Part shown: positions 58,477 through 61,483 of the stretch, piece by piece
Layout: the number at the start of each line of letters is the position of its first letter
Numbering within the stretch: the stretch's first letter is position 1
Assembly (NCBI GenBank): GCA_016866775.1
Contig: VGLJ01000026.1
Coordinates: 1 to 61,483, forward strand
Origin: Candidatus Rokuibacteriota bacterium
GTDB taxonomy: Bacteria; Methylomirabilota; Methylomirabilia; Rokubacteriales; CSP1-6
Direction of reading: 5' to 3'
Length of the DNA stretch: 61,483 nucleotides
Made by a program: the position numbers and the translations under genes
Notes under the pieces: model-generated
Seen by the model: only the letters and a program-made list of their open reading frames with translations
What the model was told of the DNA's origin: nothing
Databases searched by the model: none

Positions 58477-60003
58477 TCATACGACCGGTACCGCCGCGCG
58501 ATCGCCGGTCGACGCGCGCGGGCGTTTCATCGCAGCTTTGATCGTGTCGGCGAGGCGGCGAACGCCGTCGTCGATGCGGCGCGCGGGCACCGCGGAGAAG
58601 GACAGGCGCAGCGTGCGCTCCCCGCCGTCGTCCACGAAGAACGGGCGGCCCGGCGTGAACGCCACCCCGCGCGCGATGGCGGCGGGCAGCAACGCCGCCG
58701 CGTCGAGCCCCGCGGGCAGCGTGACGAGCAGCGAGAAGCCGCCTTCCGCTTCGGTCCACGTGACGCTGTCCGGCATTCGCCGTCGCAGCGCTTCCACCAG
58801 GATCGTGCGGCGATGCCCGTACTCCGCCGCCACGCGACTGGCGTGGCGATCGAGGAGCCGGCGCTCGCAGAAGCGTTGCACCGCCGCCTGCAGCAGCGCG
58901 CTCGTGTGGAGATCCGCGAGCTGCTTCGCGCCGAGCAGCCGCTCGATCACCGGCGCCGCGGCGACGACCCACCCGAGTCTGAGCCCGGGGAAGAGGATCT
59001 TCGAGAACGTCCCGATGTAGATGACGACGCCGTCGCCGTCGAGCGCCTTGAGCGGCGTCGCGGGCCGCCGACCGTAGTAGAGGCTCGGATCGAAGCCGTC
59101 CTCGACGACCGGCACCTCCCCCCGCGCCGCGACCGCGAGCAGCCGCCGTCCCGTCTCCGGCGTCAGCGACAGCCCGGTCGGGTTGTGGCAGTTCGGCTGG
59201 CAGTAGAAGAGCTTCGGCCGGTGCCGCTCGAGCAGCCGCTCGAGCACGTCGGGCCGCGGCCCCTCGCGCGCCCACGGCACCGCCAGGAGCTGCGCGCCCG
59301 CCCCGCGGAAGACCTGGAGCGCGCGCGGATACGTCGGCTGCTCGACCGCCGCGAAGTCACCGGGATCGAGGAACGTGCGCGCGACGAGATCGAAGCCCTG
59401 CTGCGAGCCGTTGACGATCAGGATCTCGTCCGGCGTCGCCTCCACCCCGAAGCGAAGCAGGTACCGCGCGAGGTACTGCCGGAGCGGCGGATAGCCGCGG
59501 GCCGGGTAGTACTGCAGCAGCACGTCGCCTTCCTCGCGGAGCACACGATTGAGCACCTGGCGGAAGGCTTCGGTCGGGAACAGCTCGCTGTCCGGCATGC
59601 CGCCCGCGAAGGAGACGGCCACGCGATCGGTGTCGCCCGGGCTCATCCGGCGCCAGCGATCCTCTTCCGCGGCGGCGATGCGCGCACTGCGCGAGAGCAG
59701 GCCGGTCCAGTTGATCGGCGTCCGTGCGCGAGGCTCGGAGGCCTTCGGCGCGGCCGCGGCGCCCACGACGAATGTCCCCTGGCCCACGTGCGCGCGCGCG
59801 TGACCCGCCGCGACCATCTCCTCGTAGGCGAGCGCGACCGTGGCGCGGTTCACGCCGAGACTCTTCGCGAGCTCGCGCGTGGCCGGCAGCTTGACGCCGT
59901 CGCCGAGGTGTCCCTCGCGGATGAGACGCTCGAGGTGGCCCTGGATCTGCTTGGCCAGCGCGAGCGGCTTGCCGCGATCGAGCGGAACGTGTAGCGTTGC
60001 CAC
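58477..60003 (-). CDS. pdxR: MocR/PdxR-type regulator (GntR domain fused to PLP aminotransferase fold)
   Basis: 508 aa. N-terminal winged helix (about 14-80: LERLIREGHLGDGVKLPATR, SLGVNRATVALAYEEMVAAG), linker, then a class I aminotransferase-like domain (about 130-490) with NGSQQGFDLVAR (about 198-209), YCQPNCHNPTGLSLTPETG (about 277-295) and the PLP lysine in GTFSKILFPGLRLGW (about 332-346). PdxR senses PLP and activates pdxST. Here it lies upstream of pdxS in the same direction, 57 bases away, instead of divergent. GTG start at 60003. Confidence 0.88.
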   Translation of the reverse strand: MATLHVPLDRGKPLALAKQIQGHLERLIREGHLGDGVKLPATRELAKSLGVNRATVALAYEEMVAAGHARAHVGQGTFVVGAAAAPKASEPRARTPINWTGLLSRSARIAAAEEDRWRRMSPGDTDRVAVSFAGGMPDSELFPTEAFRQVLNRVLREEGDVLLQYYPARGYPPLRQYLARYLLRFGVEATPDEILIVNGSQQGFDLVARTFLDPGDFAAVEQPTYPRALQVFRGAGAQLLAVPWAREGPRPDVLERLLERHRPKLFYCQPNCHNPTGLSLTPETGRRLLAVAARGEVPVVEDGFDPSLYYGRRPATPLKALDGDGVVIYIGTFSKILFPGLRLGWVVAAAPVIERLLGAKQLADLHTSALLQAAVQRFCERRLLDRHASRVAAEYGHRRTILVEALRRRMPDSVTWTEAEGGFSLLVTLPAGLDAAALLPAAIARGVAFTPGRPFFVDDGGERTLRLSFSAVPARRIDDGVRRLADTIKAAMKRPRASTGDRAAVPVV

Positions 60004-60040
60004 AGTGTGCCATTTTTAACGACTCTACGGCCAAGTCAAG

Positions 60041-60052
60041 GGCCAATTGGCC
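60041..60052. promoter_or_regulatory. Palindrome GGCCAATTGGCC upstream of pdxR
   Basis: A perfect 12-base palindrome, with another GGCCAA half-site at 60029-60034, in the divergent gap between pdxR and the plus-strand 59-aa gene. TTGACT for pdxR lies at its edge (60035-60040 on the minus strand, approximate). A candidate site for PdxR/MocR, which often bind two direct repeats plus an inverted one. Confidence 0.45.
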
Positions 60053-60106
60053 TGGTCACCGGGCGGCCCGATTGGTATCGTAGCCGGAGACGAGGAGGGG
60101 GACCCA

Positions 60107-60286
60107 ATGGCCGCAGGCGAGGCGCCGATCAAGCAAGCCGTGAAGTGGATCGACGATCAACTCATCGATCGTCCCGATGCCGACCGCGTGAAGCTCGTCG
60201 ACGAGGCGTCACGCCGGTTCGATCTCTCCCCCCTCGACACGGATTTCCTGTTCCGCCACCTCGCCGAGCGCGCCAGGAAGAAGTGA
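60107..60286 (+). CDS. Uncharacterised 59-aa protein
   Basis: ATG at 60107 with AGGAGG 8 bases before; an in-frame ATG 20 codons upstream lacks a site. Charged helical protein (IKQAVKWIDDQLIDRPDADR, LVDEASRRFDLSPLDTDFLF) with no Cys and no membrane part. Its stop overlaps the GTG of the methyltransferase gene as GTGA. First of the few plus-strand genes. Family not recognised. Confidence 0.7.
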   Translation: MAAGEAPIKQAVKWIDDQLIDRPDADRVKLVDEASRRFDLSPLDTDFLFRHLAERARKK

Positions 60287-60846
60287 GCGACCGCCAGGCG
60301 CAGAAGGTCCAGGCGCAGTTCGGCGCCGTCGCCGCCGCGTACGTGACCAGCGCGGGTCACGCCGGCGGCGAGGACCTCGAGCGCCTCCTCGCGTGGGGGC
60401 GCGCCCTGCGGCCTCGCCGCGTGCTCGACGTCGCGACGGGTGGCGGGCACACGGCGCTCGCGTTCGCGGGGCTCGGAGCCCGCGTGACCGCCTTCGATCT
60501 CACCGAGCCGATGCTCCACACCGCGCGCGCGTTCCTGACCGAGCGCGGAGCCGACGTCCGGTTCATCGCCGGCGACGTCGAGGCCTTGCCGTTCCGCGCC
60601 GGCATCTTCGACGTCGTCACGTGCCGGATCGCCGCGCATCGCTTCGCGAACATCGGGCCGGCCGTGCGCCAGATCGCCGCGACGGTACGTCCCGGCGGAT
60701 CGTTCCTGGTGCAGGACATCCTCGGTCACGACGACGCCGGCGCGAGCGCCTTCATCACCGAGGTGGAGCGGCGGCGCGGCCCGACGCACGTGCGCGCCTA
60801 CCGGGCCGCGGAGTGGAAGGCGTTGCTCAAGGGCGTCTCACGGTGA
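60283..60846 (+). CDS. Class I SAM-dependent methyltransferase, N-terminal part of a split gene
   Basis: 187 aa. UbiE-type Rossmann methyltransferase: motif I VLDVATGGGHTALAFAGLGA (about 46-65), acidic end of strand 2 in VTAFDLTEPML (about 67-77), motif II region IAGDVEALPFRAGIFDVVTC (about 94-113), and post-motif VRPGGSFLVQDILGHDDAGA (about 132-151). It stops right after HVRAYRAAEWKALLKG, where homologues of about 255 aa continue with LTV...W. The missing part is in the next ORF in another frame, so a one-base deletion near 60834 is likely. Confidence 0.8.
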   Translation: MSDRQAQKVQAQFGAVAAAYVTSAGHAGGEDLERLLAWGRALRPRRVLDVATGGGHTALAFAGLGARVTAFDLTEPMLHTARAFLTERGADVRFIAGDVEALPFRAGIFDVVTCRIAAHRFANIGPAVRQIAATVRPGGSFLVQDILGHDDAGASAFITEVERRRGPTHVRAYRAAEWKALLKGVSR

Positions 60847-61052
60847 TGGACGAGGCGATCGTCGGCAAGGCGCGGCCGTGGGACGAGTGGACCACGCGCA
60901 CCCGGATGACGCCCGATGCCCGCGCGGCGCTGGAGGAATTCGTGAAAGCGGCGCCGGCGGCGCATCGCGACGCGTTCCGCTTCCGTCTCGCCGGCGATCG
61001 GATCGACTCCTTCACCGATCGCATGATCCTGCTGCGCGCGGACAGGGACTAG
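60846..61052 (+). pseudogene. C-terminal part of the same methyltransferase, in a shifted frame
   Basis: 68 codons from ATG 60846 (or GTG 60843), overlapping the previous stop as TGATG. Content: KARPWDEWTTRTRMTPDARA, then FRFRLAGDRIDSFTDRMILL. This matches the C-terminal lobe of the same methyltransferase family (the 'W-x-x-R...TP-x-x-R...F-T-x-x-x-LL' pattern). Either a real frameshift, an assembly error, or translation by restart at TGATG to give a two-chain enzyme. Confidence 0.65.
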
Positions 61053-61348
61053 CTCGCCCGCAACCTCACGACGGTCGCGCCCCAGCCGCCACGCTCGGGA
61101 GGCGCGTCGGCGAACGACTCGACGAGCGGATGCCGCGACAGAACGGCGCGGACGATCTCGCGCTGGACGCCGATGCCGCGGCCGTGGATGACACGGACTT
61201 CGCGAAAACCGCGCGCGGCGGCCTCGGTCAGATACTCCTCGACGACCGACGCGACGTCGCGCGGCGCGAACGTGTGGAGGTCGAGCGAGTCTTCGATCGG
61301 AAGAGCGACGGGCTCCGGCGCGTCGTCGCCTTCGTCGTCGTCGCTCAC
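61049..61348 (-). CDS. Smr domain protein
   Basis: 99 aa. A stand-alone small MutS-related (Smr) domain: LDLHTFAPRDVASVVEEYL (about 22-40), the RGFREVRVIHGRGIGVQREI core (about 46-65) with the conserved H-G-R-G, and the C-terminal GGWGATVVRL. Smr domains nick branched or double-stranded DNA, or cut mRNA in ribosome rescue. Acidic N-terminus. GTG start at 61348. Its 3' end overlaps the convergent methyltransferase remnant by 4 bases. Confidence 0.88.
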   Translation of the reverse strand: MSDDDEGDDAPEPVALPIEDSLDLHTFAPRDVASVVEEYLTEAAARGFREVRVIHGRGIGVQREIVRAVLSRHPLVESFADAPPERGGWGATVVRLRAS

Positions 61349-61358
61349 GACAACGCGG

Positions 61359-61483
61359 CTACAGCCTCGGGCCTGCCGTCACGTGCTGCTGCCAGTGCTC
61401 GAAGCTCAGGAGATCCTCCCCCGAGAGCTTGCACTGTCAGAAGGTGGCCGCGCGCTCGAAGAACGTGACGTCGACGACGCCGA
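61359..61483 (-). CDS. 3' end of a gene cut by the window edge, with an in-frame TGA
   Basis: From the right edge the minus strand reads GVVDVTFFERAATF, then TGA (61439-61437), then 25 protein-like codons (QCKLSGEDLLSFEHWQQH...) to TAG at 61361-61359. With the TAG the gap to the Smr start is 10 bases, as is normal here; with the TGA it is 88. So the TGA may be internal (selenocysteine, or a TGG misread) or simply the stop. Family not recognised. Confidence 0.35.

Overview
This is a 61.5 kb chromosomal window from a GC-rich bacterium (about 68-69 % G+C by eye). Nearly every gene is on the minus strand, in long polycistrons whose neighbours overlap by 1-4 bases (GTGA, ATGA, TGATG). No rRNA, tRNA, CRISPR array, phage or IS transposase was recognised. 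The gene content (alternative complex III, a Sec-containing formate dehydrogenase with an NrfD-type anchor, oxalate oxidoreductase, TctABC, a CysO-like sulfur carrier system) and the packing suggest a Rokubacteria/Methylomirabilota-type soil bacterium. That placement is inference; no phylogenetic marker was tested.

Layout, in plus coordinates (transcription of the minus genes runs from high to low numbers). 1-12.7 kb: comB (cut by the edge), argG-argF-argD-argB, hslU-hslV, xerC, topA, dprA, a CpoB-like lipoprotein and moeA, a maintenance plus arginine block with unbroken translational coupling from topA to argG. 12.75-20.0 kb: actABCDEF, a complete alternative complex III (quinol:electron-acceptor oxidoreductase) with its own promoter but no terminal oxidase beside it. 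20.1-28.5 kb: hemL, a sulfur-carrier cysteine module (JAMM protease, ThiS/MoaD-like carrier, cysteine synthase, cysteine-free Rrf2 regulator), then hemB-hemD-hemC-hemA and a HemX/CcsA-type membrane protein. 28.5-35.9 kb: fdhE, an NrfD-type anchor, fdhB, a selenocysteine fdhA (UGA at 33801-33803 followed by a SECIS-like hairpin), a 93-aa protein and the fdh promoter; fdhD and a 119-aa protein lie just upstream. 35.9-48.3 kb: truA, a small membrane protein, asd, leuB, leuA, pssA, psd, ilvC, ilvN, ilvB, ppdK. 48.3-48.6 kb: a compact promoter, Leu-rich 27-codon ORF, two hairpins and an intrinsic terminator, sitting upstream of the ppdK-ilv-leu run. 48.6-56.9 kb: an oxalate locus read as oxalate oxidoreductase (gamma-delta, alpha, beta), tctC-tctB-tctA, terC and an FCD-type GntR regulator. 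56.9-60.0 kb: pdxT, pdxS and a PdxR/MocR regulator. 60.1-61.5 kb: a plus-strand island with a 59-aa protein and an apparently frameshifted methyltransferase, then an Smr-domain gene and the end of another gene on the minus strand.

How the parts fit: oxalate imported by Tct would be split to CO2 by the oxidoreductase, reducing ferredoxin. Formate dehydrogenase and alternative complex III feed the quinone/cytochrome c chain. The hem genes supply haem for the ActA/ActE cytochromes and MoeA/FdhD/FdhE mature the molybdenum enzyme. The fdh and oxalate promoters share a TGGTC-S-GACCGG site that could be read by the GntR regulator at the end of the oxalate operon. Five good sigma70-like promoters (act, fdh, leader ORF, ppdK, oxalate) all have an 18-base spacer. 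A family of two-hairpin intergenic repeats is scattered over the window.
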